Shown here: positions 1-8,104 of the stretch, piece after piece
Numbering within the stretch: the first letter of the stretch is position 1
Layout: each line of letters starts with the position of its first letter
NCBI GenBank assembly: GCA_050305935.1
Contig: JBNLGG010000085.1
Coordinates: 1 to 14,699 of the forward strand
Reading direction: 5' to 3'
Length of the DNA: 14,699 nucleotides
From: CAJXNP01 sp050305935
GTDB lineage: Bacteria; Bacteroidota; Bacteroidia; Cytophagales; Cyclobacteriaceae
Notes under the pieces: model-generated
What the model saw: the letters and a program-made list of their open reading frames with translations, nothing else
Database searches by the model: none
What the model was told of the DNA's origin: nothing
Program-made: the position numbers and the translations under genes

Positions 1-1980
1 CAGAGCATTTTCGTCAAATAATGTTACTTCAAAGGGAGACGCAGGAAGGCCTTCCTTATTAAAAAGGTTTGCTTTGTCCGGATTATCCGCCCAGGCATAC
101 CTCACGTAAGCCGGGTGTTGTATCTCCTCATTCCAGACCACTACTTTATCCCCTTCTATTTTTGCCTTGGCCCATTGGAAGTGTTTGTCTTCCCCGGCAA
201 TGGAAAACCATCGCAATGCCTCCCCGTCACTTGAAACCAGGCCACTACCAGTATGATCAAATGATAAGATAACTTCATTTTCATTGATTGAATAAGAAGA
301 GTAGAGTGGACCGGAATACACAATGGCATCATCTCCATATGCTAATTTCATGGCTGCGAGCGCCATTCGATCGCCAATGGGTTTTTTTTCATTCGGATGA
401 ATGTCATTCCATTCTCCAAGATTTAGTGAAACAACCATGGCTGTATTGGGGACTTTCAATGCCTTGCGTTGCGCTTCTCGTAATTCCGCCCAATTACTTT
501 CTTCTGGCAGATAATTTACATCCATAAAATTGGGTAATTGCGCATAAATAAATGGCAGTTGATCATTTTTCCATTTCTTTCTCCAGTCAAGAATAATGGC
601 TTCTTGAAATGCCTCATATTCCTGAGGTCTTCCGGTATTGCTTTCTCCCTGGTACCAGAGAACTCCCTTTATCGGAAAATCTACAAAAGGAGCAATCATT
701 CCGTTGTACAGCGCAGTGGGTGAGTTTTGAGCGGAAATGCCTCCAAGGAAGCCGCCTCCGCGAGGAAGATACACTTCGCCTACCTTATATTCCCAATAGC
801 CCTTCAAATCAATGGTATCTTTCCCTGCTGACAGGTAGTATGGCTTGTCGGGAACGAACCCACCCTTGCCTCCGTAATTCTGCACTTGAATGACAATGAG
901 GTTTTTGCCTTCCTTCAGTACACCCGATTCAAATTCATAGATCCGCTGCGGGTATTGATAGGTTTTGTTGCCCACCAGTTGACCATTGATATAAATGTGA
1001 TCGGCATCTACGATCCTGCCCATATGGATTCTTGCCGGTTTTCCAGCCATGGTCGAAGTCACTTCGATTTCCTTCCTAAACCAAACCGAACCGTTCAAAT
1101 CTCGGATGCCCTGATCTTCCCAGTACCCGGGAATATTTATGCGATCCCAGTTTTTTGGTTCATATTCCAGAGAAAACCATTTTACGTCGCCGATGAGCCC
1201 TTTGTCCTCCGACTTTGCAGCGCCCACCTCACGTCGTCGCTGTGCAGCCTCGCGATTAACAGAATTAACGTAAGCCGTATCTTTATTTTTCTCAATGGTT
1301 TCGGCCAAATTTGGGAATTCGCTTAGTCCTTCTTCGCTGGTCCAGGCTTCGATGGGGGTGCCACCAACGCTTGAATTGATCAATCCGATGGGAACTTTGT
1401 ACCTGTTGTATATTTTTTTTGCAAAGAAATAAGCGACCACGGAAAATCGAAGCACGTTCTCCGGATTCGCCTCCTGCCAATTGCCCTCTGGTAGATCGTC
1501 TTGTGGGCCTTCCAATTTCGGATTGGTAGGTACAAGGAATTGCCTGATTTCAGGATAATTGGCATTGGCTATTTCATCGGGATATTTGTCCAGATACACA
1601 CTCTGATAACCCAGATAGTGCACCATGTTGGACTGCCCGGAGCACATCCACACATCACCTAAGAGAATATTGTGAATGGTGATCTTATCATCGTCTCCGA
1701 ATATTTCCATGTCAAATGGGCCACCGGCTTTCATAGGAGAGAGCTCGATAGACCATTTTCCATCCGTATTGGTGATGGAGGTATACTTCCTGCCTTTAAA
1801 TTTCACAGCGATTTTTTCACCCGGATTGGCCCAGCCCCAAATGTTTACTTTCGCATCACGCTGGATGACCATGTTATCACTGACCAACTTCGGAAGTCTT
1901 ATCGATGCCTCCACATTTATTGTTACAGAAACCAGGGCTACAAAAAGAACTTCCCTTAAAAGTAGTTTTGCATATTTCAT
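1..1980 (-). CDS. Sialate O-acetylesterase-like carbohydrate esterase (3' end cut by window edge)
   Basis: An uninterrupted minus-strand frame of 660 codons opens with ATG at 1978-1980 and is still open at base 1. Residues 1 to about 25 form a signal peptide (basic start, then a hydrophobic stretch ending in VEA). The SASA/sialate-O-acetylesterase signatures are clear: GQSNM carries the presumed nucleophile Ser117 (codon 1630-1632), a WYQGESN block follows, and NDIHPNE carries Asp526 and His528. Between the catalytic blocks, about residues 275-380 read as a GH2-type sugar-binding beta-sandwich (WDRINIPGYWE, then YINGQLVG), which is usual in bacterial members. The last visible residues (NKEGLPASPF) resemble the normal end of the family, so probably only a few residues are missing. 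Known role: removal of O-acetyl groups from sialic acid or other sugars in the periplasm or outside the cell. It starts 63 nt after the SGNH esterase gene and is probably co-transcribed with it. Whether the substrate is sialic acid or an acetylated plant or algal polysaccharide cannot be told from sequence. Confidence 0.9.
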   Translation of the reverse strand, partial: MKYAKLLLREVLFVALVSVTINVEASIRLPKLVSDNMVIQRDAKVNIWGWANPGEKIAVKFKGRKYTSITNTDGKWSIELSPMKAGGPFDMEIFGDDDKITIHNILLGDVWMCSGQSNMVHYLGYQSVYLDKYPDEIANANYPEIRQFLVPTNPKLEGPQDDLPEGNWQEANPENVLRFSVVAYFFAKKIYNRYKVPIGLINSSVGGTPIEAWTSEEGLSEFPNLAETIEKNKDTAYVNSVNREAAQRRREVGAAKSEDKGLIGDVKWFSLEYEPKNWDRINIPGYWEDQGIRDLNGSVWFRKEIEVTSTMAGKPARIHMGRIVDADHIYINGQLVGNKTYQYPQRIYEFESGVLKEGKNLIVIQVQNYGGKGGFVPDKPYYLSAGKDTIDLKGYWEYKVGEVYLPRGGGFLGGISAQNSPTALYNGMIAPFVDFPIKGVLWYQGESNTGRPQEYEAFQEAIILDWRKKWKNDQLPFIYAQLPNFMDVNYLPEESNWAELREAQRKALKVPNTAMVVSLNLGEWNDIHPNEKKPIGDRMALAAMKLAYGDDAIVYSGPLYSSYSINENEVILSFDHTGSGLVSSDGEALRWFSIAGEDKHFQWAKAKIEGDKVVVWNEEIQHPAYVRYAWADNPDKANLFNKEGLPASPFEVTLFDENAL

Positions 1981-2043
1981 AAGATTTTATCTGTTGCCAG
2001 TGCTACCTTAAGTTTGAACCTATTCTCAAATTCGATTTCATTG

Positions 2044-2703
2044 TTATTTTGGAGCAATAGCATCGGCCACAATCTCGGCCATGCGTTTCGCACCGGCCTC
2101 GTTCGGATGAATGGCATCGGGGAAGTTATCTTCTTGATCTTTAAGCCCTTGATATAAATCTATTAAAGTTAAATGATTCGTTTCCGCCATGTCTTTAACG
2201 ATAGGGATAACGCCATTCACAATGATAGAATCATTGATGCCCCATTTTACGTCGAAGGCAGGCGCGGGGAGGCAAAGAAAAATACTGGGATGAGTAGGAA
2301 GGGTGTTAAATGTATCTATCATAGCCTGGTAATCAAGCTTAAACCGATCAGCATTCCAGTTTTGCGGTTTGGTATCATTTGTGCCTAATTTCAGTACGAT
2401 GATATCTGGCTGGTAATTCATCACATTGGTAAACTCTTTCCTGTGCCAATAAGAAAAATCTCCCTCTTTTTGTAAGGTTGCTCCGCTTCTGCCAGCATTT
2501 TGTACGGTATAGTGGTCCCCTAAAAGACCATCGAGTTTAACCGGGTATCCATTAGTGCTTTCCGAGTAAATGGTCGCACCTTCTGTAATGCTGTCCCCCA
2601 CGCATGCGACTTTGATTTTCTCCTCCTTTGCCTGGCAGGCAATTAAAGAAACCGATAATACAGTAAAGTAAATCCAATGTGTTTTCTTCTTTAAACTAAT
2701 CAT
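2044..2703 (-). CDS. SGNH/GDSL-type esterase lipoprotein
   Basis: A 219-residue SGNH hydrolase. I chose ATG at 2701-2703 over an in-frame TTG three codons upstream. The N-terminus is a lipoprotein signal with lipobox LIAC, lipidated Cys23. Block I is GDSITEG with catalytic Ser38, block II is NAGRSG with Gly71, block III is GTND with Asn109, and block V is DAIHPNEAG with Asp196 and His199, so all SGNH catalytic positions are present. Predicted role: a periplasmic or surface-attached esterase, most likely removing acetyl groups from carbohydrates, as in many lipoprotein members of this family in Bacteroidota. It sits 42 nt after the CE15-like gene and 63 nt before the sialate-O-acetylesterase gene, all on the same strand, which supports one operon of esterases. 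The substrate is not readable from sequence; arylesterase or lysophospholipase activity remains possible. Confidence 0.87.
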   Translation of the reverse strand: MISLKKKTHWIYFTVLSVSLIACQAKEEKIKVACVGDSITEGATIYSESTNGYPVKLDGLLGDHYTVQNAGRSGATLQKEGDFSYWHRKEFTNVMNYQPDIIVLKLGTNDTKPQNWNADRFKLDYQAMIDTFNTLPTHPSIFLCLPAPAFDVKWGINDSIIVNGVIPIVKDMAETNHLTLIDLYQGLKDQEDNFPDAIHPNEAGAKRMAEIVADAIAPK

Positions 2704-2745
2704 AGCTATCAAATTTTAATTCTTAATTCTTTTATCTCAATTCTG

Positions 2746-4164
2746 CTAATACCAGCAATCACTCCAATATCGACATGCCCATGCCAGCCAGGTACTCCAA
2801 TTCGGGCCGGTTGTGTGACCACCTGCATGTTGCCGGAATGCAATTTCGCCATCGGTCAAGGCTGTTCCAAGAATAGGAAATTCCATAGTACCCAGTCCTT
2901 TTTTTCCAAATAGCTCATATACCGATCCAGCATGCGCGCCACCTAAAAACATTCCTTTGGCATCTACCCATTGGCCCTCCACATCCGGAGAGCCCGAACT
3001 GATAAAAACCGGACGAGGGGCACAAAGCGCCACCAACTCATGGGCATCTACCGGCAGGTCATCAGGTGTCAACGAGCTGGCATATTTAATAAAATTTCCG
3101 CAAAACCAATGGTATTCACCTGATGAAGCGAGGTTTTCCACCTGTTCGCCAAAAACCCTTCGCAGGATTTTTGTTCCACCGGCGCCAGAAGACCCTATGA
3201 ATCCAAGTGAAATTCGCGGATCAAATGCCATCGCGACGATGGCCGCTTTTCCATACCTTGACAAGCCTTCTATAGCTATTCTATTGGCATCTATAGCCGC
3301 GTCTTTTTCAAAATAATCAATCGCCCGGCTGGCGCCCCAGGCCCATGCCCGTAATGCCCCCCAATCATCGGGTTTTCTTGGTTGGCCTTTGTTTACCAGT
3401 CCAATTATACCCTCCCGAAGCCCTGCACCATTATCCGCCTGAATGCTACCGGGTACGATAATAGCAAAGCCATAATTCCTGGATATTACTTGTTCTTTCC
3501 ACCCAGGTTCATTCGCCCGAAAAATAGGAGGGGTAGGTGGTTCGGGAATGTTACCAAATGGCCAATGGATAAAACCGAATTCAAGCACTAACGGAACAGG
3601 CTGGCTGGCATTAGCTGGCGTGACCACCAGTAACTCTATTTCTACTGAAATCTCAGGGTAGGAGGAATGATCCACAACACCTTTCAATGTTTTCTCTTTC
3701 CCCGGAAAATTTCCAATCGTCGTGTCTTTTTTGGAAACAATTTCCCAGGTGACAGCAGGGATATTGTCAGGCAGTCGTCCATAAACCTCACTTTCAAAAT
3801 CTTCTACAATTTCCGGTCGCCTTTTTTTTATCCAATCATCTTTGGTTGTTACAGGCTTTCCATTTCTTAATAGGAGTGGATCGGGAAGGGTATAATCATT
3901 TACCTTGCTTTCGTCCGAGTTTGCGGCATTTGGATCATTTGGGTTACCGGAAGGTCCCGGTCGATTGGGCGCTGTGATGCCAATCGTCTTTTTCATGAGT
4001 GCATGATCCTCCGAATTCAACCTGTTGATACTATCCCTGTCGGCTTGGGAAACCTGGCCAATGCCCAGGTCGGATAAAAAAATAAAAATGGCAAAGATGA
4101 TCGGACCTTTCACTTGAAATAGGGTTTTTGGATGTGACAATTTGATCAAAACTTTGTTAAACAA
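2746..4164 (-). CDS. CE15-like glucuronoyl esterase / acetylxylan-esterase-family alpha/beta hydrolase
   Basis: An alpha/beta hydrolase of up to 472 residues. The nucleophile elbow IEGLSRYGKAA (Ser302) matches the G-x-S-R-x-G-K signature of carbohydrate esterase family 15, and a conserved SSGAGG stretch follows. Near the C-terminus, HAGGH (446-450) followed by a Trp-rich end supplies the presumed catalytic His. A hydrophobic segment at residues 20-36 (PIIFAIFIFL, ending GIGQ) reads as a signal peptide. The start is uncertain. There is no ATG: TAA lies two codons upstream of TTG at 4162-4164, and GTG at 4111-4113 would give a more typical signal peptide starting KGPIIFAIF. Family role: hydrolysis of ester bonds between glucuronic acid side chains of xylan and lignin alcohols; bacterial members are often annotated acetylxylan esterase. 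It is the first gene of the three-esterase set and is divergent from the four-cysteine membrane protein, 97 nt away. Confidence 0.83.
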   Translation of the reverse strand: MFNKVLIKLSHPKTLFQVKGPIIFAIFIFLSDLGIGQVSQADRDSINRLNSEDHALMKKTIGITAPNRPGPSGNPNDPNAANSDESKVNDYTLPDPLLLRNGKPVTTKDDWIKKRRPEIVEDFESEVYGRLPDNIPAVTWEIVSKKDTTIGNFPGKEKTLKGVVDHSSYPEISVEIELLVVTPANASQPVPLVLEFGFIHWPFGNIPEPPTPPIFRANEPGWKEQVISRNYGFAIIVPGSIQADNGAGLREGIIGLVNKGQPRKPDDWGALRAWAWGASRAIDYFEKDAAIDANRIAIEGLSRYGKAAIVAMAFDPRISLGFIGSSGAGGTKILRRVFGEQVENLASSGEYHWFCGNFIKYASSLTPDDLPVDAHELVALCAPRPVFISSGSPDVEGQWVDAKGMFLGGAHAGSVYELFGKKGLGTMEFPILGTALTDGEIAFRQHAGGHTTGPNWSTWLAWACRYWSDCWY

Positions 4165-4261
4165 GCTTTAATTTTTTGTAGTGTCTGAATTTGTAAATAA
4201 GAGCAAAGAAATTTTATGGAAATTCAATCCGCCCTGCATCATAGGGTAAAATGATTGTATT

Positions 4262-4978
4262 ATGAAAAAACAATTTACCTTATCTGTGTCTTCCCCTTGT
4301 TCAGAACAATGGGACACTTTTTTACCGGTTAAGAATGGCGGTTTTTGTTCTTCCTGCCGCCAAACTGTAGTCGATTTCTCCAACATGAGCGAGTGGGAAA
4401 TCGTTCGGTTTTTTGAGGAAAAGCCCTCGAATATTTGTGGCAGGTTTAGAAATGACCAGCTCAGAACTTACTATCCCCAGTCAGTTTCGACGATTAATCC
4501 AAGCTGGCATTTATTGAAAGTGGGCTTGCTCGGGCTGTCACTTTTGTTGGCAGGCCATACTGTTTCTGCTGTGATTCCACCGGAAGGGAATGCAATTGAA
4601 ATTGTGGAAAATGAGGTTGTTTCACGGCCAGATCCTACCCAGGACAGCCAGACCATCAGCGGCATCGTCAAGGATGAAAACAATGAGCCCATGGCTGGTG
4701 TAAATATTTATTTTCAAAATTCATATACGGGTACCGTAAGCGATGTCAATGGCAACTTCCAACTCACTGGCAGTTTTAATTCCGGTGACAAGATCATCTT
4801 CAGTTTTCTTGGCTATGAGCCGGTAGAATACACTGTGGTGGAAAACACTCCACCCTTTTTGGAAATTGCACTAACTGAATATCACGTTTTGATGGGCAAA
4901 GTGCAGGTGGATGCACCTTATGAGGAAAAGGAATCATCCATTAATCAATTCTGGCAAAAAGTAAAAACTATTTTTTAA
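4262..4978 (+). CDS. Four-cysteine membrane protein with CarboxypepD_reg-like domain
   Basis: A 238-residue protein starting at ATG 4262. Residues 1-62 form a compact N-terminal module with four cysteines: Cys13 (SPCSEQW), Cys29 and Cys32 (FCSSCRQTVVDF) and Cys59 (ICGRF). I recognise this pattern from many uncharacterised Bacteroidota proteins; the spacing would suit a metal site, but that is inference. A membrane segment lies at about 86-103 (LLKVGLLGLSLLLAG). Residues about 131-195 are a CarboxypepD_reg-like beta-sandwich (TISGIVKDENNEPMAGVNIY, then GTVSDVNGNF and FSFLGYEPVEY), also found at the N-terminus of TonB-dependent receptors. The likely topology is a cytoplasmic Cys module, one membrane span and a periplasmic beta-domain. 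Its stop codon overlaps the next gene's start by one base, so the two products are probably made together. The function is unknown. Confidence 0.85.
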   Translation: MKKQFTLSVSSPCSEQWDTFLPVKNGGFCSSCRQTVVDFSNMSEWEIVRFFEEKPSNICGRFRNDQLRTYYPQSVSTINPSWHLLKVGLLGLSLLLAGHTVSAVIPPEGNAIEIVENEVVSRPDPTQDSQTISGIVKDENNEPMAGVNIYFQNSYTGTVSDVNGNFQLTGSFNSGDKIIFSFLGYEPVEYTVVENTPPFLEIALTEYHVLMGKVQVDAPYEEKESSINQFWQKVKTIF

Positions 4979-6009
4979 TGCGTTCAATTTATTTTTTCAG
5001 GCTACGCTTTATCTGCCTTCTGTTGTCCCTAACGAGTCCCTTGTTTGGACAGGTGAAATCCATAGATTTTACCAGGGCAGACAGTGTAGCTGCCTGTTTC
5101 GAGGGGTATTCTCTTGACGACACACGAAGACTATCCTACCTGTTGACAAATTCACTCCCTACAGAAACAGAAAAATTCAGAGCTATTTATAAATGGGTTT
5201 GCGATAATATCCAAAATGACCCCAGCAGTTTTGAAATCCATACGATCAAGCGGAACAAGTACCAGAATAATCTGGAAAAGCTCGCATCCTGGAACCAGGA
5301 ATTCAGCCACAAAGTGTTCGAAAAATTGAAAAAGGACTACAAAACCGTATGCACCGGCTATGCTTCCCTGGTGAAAGAATTGTCCTATCACGCTGGAATA
5401 CGATGTGAGATGGTCGATGGCTTTGGAAGGACAACTACTTCTATCAATGAGAAGAATCAAAGTAAATTACCAAACCACTCATGGAATGCGGTAATGCTCG
5501 ATGGGCAATGGTATTTGTGTGATCCCACCTGGTCAAGTGGCTCGATTCATTCTGGGTTGAATGTTTTCGTACCAGAGTTTAGCGCAGCCTATTTTCTTAC
5601 TCCACCCGAAATGTTTGCCTTAAATCACTATCCGGAGGATCATTCGTGGTTGTTTTTGGAAAACCAATTTAGCTTTGCCGAGTTCCAATCATCCCCACTT
5701 GTTTACAAGAGTTGCCTGGAAAAAGGTATAATTCCCAGCTTCCCAAAGCAGTTTGAGCAAACCATCCAAAAAGGAGAGATCATCGAATTTCAGTTGTCAG
5801 CCGCTTCCGCTTCCGAATTAAACCCCGATAGTGTATGTGTACAGATCGTTTCAGGTGGTCAATCTTCCTTTGCGAAGATGCAAATTCAGCAAATCTCAGA
5901 TTCCAGCTATGCCATTACCCACGCATTTAACCGACGAGGGATATTTGTCCTCCACTTTATGTATGGGAACGAATACTTGTACAGCTACAAATGTACTGTC
6001 AGGAAATAA
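4978..6009 (+). CDS. Secreted transglutaminase-like superfamily protein
   Basis: A 343-residue protein whose ATG (4978-4980) overlaps the previous stop codon (TAATG), a translational coupling signal. Residues 1-25 are a signal peptide ending LFGQ. Residues about 60-190 match the transglutaminase-like fold with a complete Cys-His-Asp triad: Cys125 in TVCTGYASL, His167 in NHSWNAVML and Asp182 in YLCDPTW. The EKFRAIYKWVCDNI segment before the triad is typical of the kyphoscoliosis-peptidase-like branch. Residues about 195-343 form a beta-rich C-terminal region I do not recognise. Family members are cysteine proteases or amide-bond-forming or -cleaving enzymes; the substrate here is unknown. The coupling to the membrane-anchored four-cysteine/CarboxypepD_reg-like protein suggests joint action in the periplasm. 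The downstream DUF1761 gene converges and ends 35 nt away. Confidence 0.88.
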   Translation: MRSIYFFRLRFICLLLSLTSPLFGQVKSIDFTRADSVAACFEGYSLDDTRRLSYLLTNSLPTETEKFRAIYKWVCDNIQNDPSSFEIHTIKRNKYQNNLEKLASWNQEFSHKVFEKLKKDYKTVCTGYASLVKELSYHAGIRCEMVDGFGRTTTSINEKNQSKLPNHSWNAVMLDGQWYLCDPTWSSGSIHSGLNVFVPEFSAAYFLTPPEMFALNHYPEDHSWLFLENQFSFAEFQSSPLVYKSCLEKGIIPSFPKQFEQTIQKGEIIEFQLSAASASELNPDSVCVQIVSGGQSSFAKMQIQQISDSSYAITHAFNRRGIFVLHFMYGNEYLYSYKCTVRK

Positions 6010-6044
6010 ACTATTTGCAGGTATCTTTTCTCATTTATTTGATC

Positions 6045-6485
6045 CTATGGCATGAAAGCAATAATACCTGCCACAATCAACAAGGAAAAGAAATGATATC
6101 CTGTATTTATGAAAAACAACTTCCAGGATTTTTGCTCCCAGGTTACGATCCCTATATCCACTGGCAAATAAAAGCCCATCCAGGTAAAAAAGGCCGCCAT
6201 AAAAGCTACACCAGCGGGTGGGAATTCGGAGGGTGGAAAGCCCCAGGTGACAGGATTGTAAGCGGCCATGTTGTTTGCCAGTACCCAGGCGAAAAGAAAA
6301 TTGCCAATAACCATGGCAATCATCCCTTTGATCATTGCACTTGCAGGAGGTTTTACATCGGGATCCATACCGATTTCCCTTGCCCAGGTTTTTCCAAACA
6401 ATGGTGTATACCATAAAAATCCAAAGAAGAAGTTGACCACCACTGCGACGAGGATGGCTACCATGTTTACATTAATTTCAGGCAT
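6045..6485 (-). CDS. DUF1761 family membrane protein
   Basis: A 146-residue protein read from ATG 6483-6485. An in-frame TTG eight codons upstream (6507-6509) is a poorer start because the predicted -7 promoter element lies only a few bases before it. It shows four hydrophobic segments: MVAILVAVVVNFFFGFLWY, an IAMVIGNFLFAWVLA stretch, AGVAFMAAFFTWMGFYL and FFSLLIVAGIIAF. The early FGFLWYTPLFGKTW motif and the overall length match the DUF1761 family. The molecular role of that family is not established. It is divergent from the DJ-1/AraC-type regulator with a 137-nt spacer, so that regulator may control it (inference). Its 3' end converges on the transglutaminase-like gene. Confidence 0.83.
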   Translation of the reverse strand: MPEINVNMVAILVAVVVNFFFGFLWYTPLFGKTWAREIGMDPDVKPPASAMIKGMIAMVIGNFLFAWVLANNMAAYNPVTWGFPPSEFPPAGVAFMAAFFTWMGFYLPVDIGIVTWEQKSWKLFFINTGYHFFSLLIVAGIIAFMP

Positions 6486-6511
6486 GTCGTGATTAGTTTT
6501 GGTGAACAAGA

Positions 6512-6519
6512 CAAATCTA
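6512..6519 (-). promoter_or_regulatory. Predicted -7 element for the DUF1761 gene
   Basis: The minus strand reads TAGATTTG, an exact match to the Bacteroidota -7 consensus TAnnTTTG, 26 nt before the chosen ATG. No TTTG -33 box is visible at the expected distance, so this is a partial promoter only. Confidence 0.35.
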
Positions 6520-6622
6520 AGTTGTTTATCCGGGTTTTTATGTGGGTATTATTGCCATTCGAAGGGGTTGATAGTGACAGTATATCCACCTATTTTTATA
6601 CTCCTTTAAAATACTTGTATCT

Positions 6623-7609
6623 ATGAAGAATATCTCGATCATTGTTCCTGAGGGTCCGGTTGTGCTAAGCAGCGTGGTAGGTGCATATAAATTATTTGGC
6701 CAGGTTAATAGTTTTTTAAAGGCCCAGGGCATGGCACCCTGCTATAATATTAAATTAGTGGGGCTGAGCAAGGAAACACAATTGTATGATGGGCTTTTTT
6801 CCATCCATCCCAATGTCACCATTGACCAGGTTAAAAAGACCGACCTCATTGTCGTCACCACGATCATGGGGGATATGGAGAAATCCCTTGAAATGAACAA
6901 AACATTTATTCCCTGGATACGATCCATGTACAAAAATGGAGCGGAAGTGGCCAGCCCATGCATGGGGGCTTTTTTGTTGGCAGCCACAGGATTGCTGGAT
7001 GGAAAGCGTGCAACCACACATTGGATTGGAACCGAGGCCTTTCAGGAAATGTTTCCTGAGGTAGATTTTCAACCCGAGAAGGTGATTACGGATGAAAGTG
7101 GGCTCTACACCAGTGGTGGCGCTTATTCTTTTTTGAATTTGCTCATTTATCTAATCGAGAAATACAATGGACGGGAGATGGCCATCCTTTCGAGTAAGCT
7201 GTTTGAGGTGGACATTAACAGGTATAACCAATCGGAATTTGTCATTTTTGAATCCCAAAAAAGCCACGGCGACCAATTAATCCATCGGGTTCAGGCTTTT
7301 ATCGAAGAGCACTTTACAGAGCAATTGACTATTGAACAATTAGCTGATCTGGTGGCTCTTAGCAAGCGTAATTTTATTAGAAGGTTTAAGAAGGCAACGC
7401 AAAATACTCCCTTCGAATATATTCAGCGTGTAAAAGTCGAGGCCGCCAAAAAAGCTTTTGAGCGAACAGATCAAAATGTAAATGACGTCATGATGGAAGT
7501 GGGTTACATGGACAACAAAGCCTTCCGTGGGGTGTTTAAAAAATTTACCGGTTGTTCTCCCGCCGAATACAAATTCAAATACAACAGTCACCTGGCAAAA
7601 GCTGTTTAG
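6623..7609 (+). CDS. GlxA-like transcriptional regulator (DJ-1/PfpI domain + AraC HTH)
   Basis: A 328-residue protein. Residues about 4-190 are a DJ-1/PfpI (class I glutamine amidotransferase-like) domain: it opens with ISIIVPEGPVVLSSVVG, has the nucleophile-elbow equivalent SPCMGAFLLAATGLLDG with Cys113, and continues with RATTHW (His133). Residues about 222-320 are an AraC/XylS DNA-binding domain with two helix-turn-helix units (LTIEQLADLVALSKRNFIRRFKK and VNDVMMEVGYMDNKAFRGVFKK), ending in GCSPAEYK. Unlike many GlxA-type regulators, where the Cys is changed, Cys113 is kept here. Such proteins normally activate nearby genes in response to a small molecule; the ligand is unknown. It is divergent from the DUF1761 gene and followed after 9 nt by a small unknown gene, so these are the likely targets or partners. 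Confidence 0.9.
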   Translation: MKNISIIVPEGPVVLSSVVGAYKLFGQVNSFLKAQGMAPCYNIKLVGLSKETQLYDGLFSIHPNVTIDQVKKTDLIVVTTIMGDMEKSLEMNKTFIPWIRSMYKNGAEVASPCMGAFLLAATGLLDGKRATTHWIGTEAFQEMFPEVDFQPEKVITDESGLYTSGGAYSFLNLLIYLIEKYNGREMAILSSKLFEVDINRYNQSEFVIFESQKSHGDQLIHRVQAFIEEHFTEQLTIEQLADLVALSKRNFIRRFKKATQNTPFEYIQRVKVEAAKKAFERTDQNVNDVMMEVGYMDNKAFRGVFKKFTGCSPAEYKFKYNSHLAKAV

Positions 7610-7618
7610 GCGTAAAAG

Positions 7619-7897
7619 ATGAAACTACTGCCGGATGAATATCAAGCCATTCATAGTCTTTTGGATCAATATGGACATGCAAATGAGCATTTATTAGTTA
7701 AGAAAAAGGGCTGGCTACATATTGAGATTAAAGGGGAGACATTTGCATTTCACAGAAAGGATAGTACTGAAATCATTGAGGGAAAATTTATCAACCAACT
7801 ATACTACCTGATCAGAATAGCGGGCAATCAAAAGAGTGTAGAAAGCTTCAATGAAGTTATAAAGGAGCTGGAAAAATGGCTGGCGGAAAAACATTGA
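7619..7897 (+). CDS. Hypothetical protein, 92 residues
   Basis: I do not recognise a family. The ATG at 7619 lies 9 nt after the stop of the GlxA-like regulator gene, on the same strand, so the two are probably co-transcribed. The product is soluble-looking, with no signal peptide or membrane segment. It has a mixed charged composition, a central beta-like part (GWLHIEIKGETFAFHRK) and a helical C-terminus (SFNEVIKELEKWLAEKH). The composition and operon position make it a believable small gene rather than a shadow frame. Nothing in it shows a catalytic motif. The last bases of the gene (7875-7884) can pair with the hairpin region just downstream. Confidence 0.65.
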   Translation: MKLLPDEYQAIHSLLDQYGHANEHLLVKKKGWLHIEIKGETFAFHRKDSTEIIEGKFINQLYYLIRIAGNQKSVESFNEVIKELEKWLAEKH

Positions 7898-7913
7898 TGT
7901 GATATGGAATAAT

Positions 7914-7949
7914 GGCCAGCCATTTCGAAAGGGATCAAATGGACTGGCC
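7914..7949 (+). terminator. Hairpin after the small unknown gene (possible terminator)
   Basis: GGCCAGCCATTT (7914-7925) pairs with AAATGG-a-CTGGCC (7937-7949), a 12-bp stem with one bulged A and an 11-nt loop. No U-tract follows directly, so it may be a weak terminator or a 3'-protecting hairpin. It lies 17 nt after the stop codon at 7897. Confidence 0.35.
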
Positions 7950-8104
7950 GGATAGACTTTTGTGATACAGCCATTATGACAAAAACAGCTTTTTTTTATG
8001 TTTGATGAAATCCGTCGCTCATGCAAGTATAAAATTGGACAGCGATCTGACCACAACATAAACACGACGGAGTAGAGGAGAAATGCGTCAGATTGAGGTA
8101 AATA

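Noticed and set aside
886..1326. A 146-codon plus-strand frame
   Set aside because: It lies wholly antisense to the continuous sialate-O-acetylesterase frame, whose family motifs are clear on the other strand.
1292..1565. Short minus-strand frames that could suggest the esterase gene is broken
   Set aside because: They are in other frames. The main frame from 1980 translates without a stop to base 1, with family motifs in order, so the gene is intact up to the window edge.
4165..4261. A search for Bacteroidota promoters in the divergent spacer between the CE15-like and four-cysteine genes
   Set aside because: TTTG boxes occur by chance, but no TAnnTTTG element at the right distance was found on either strand, so no promoter is called.
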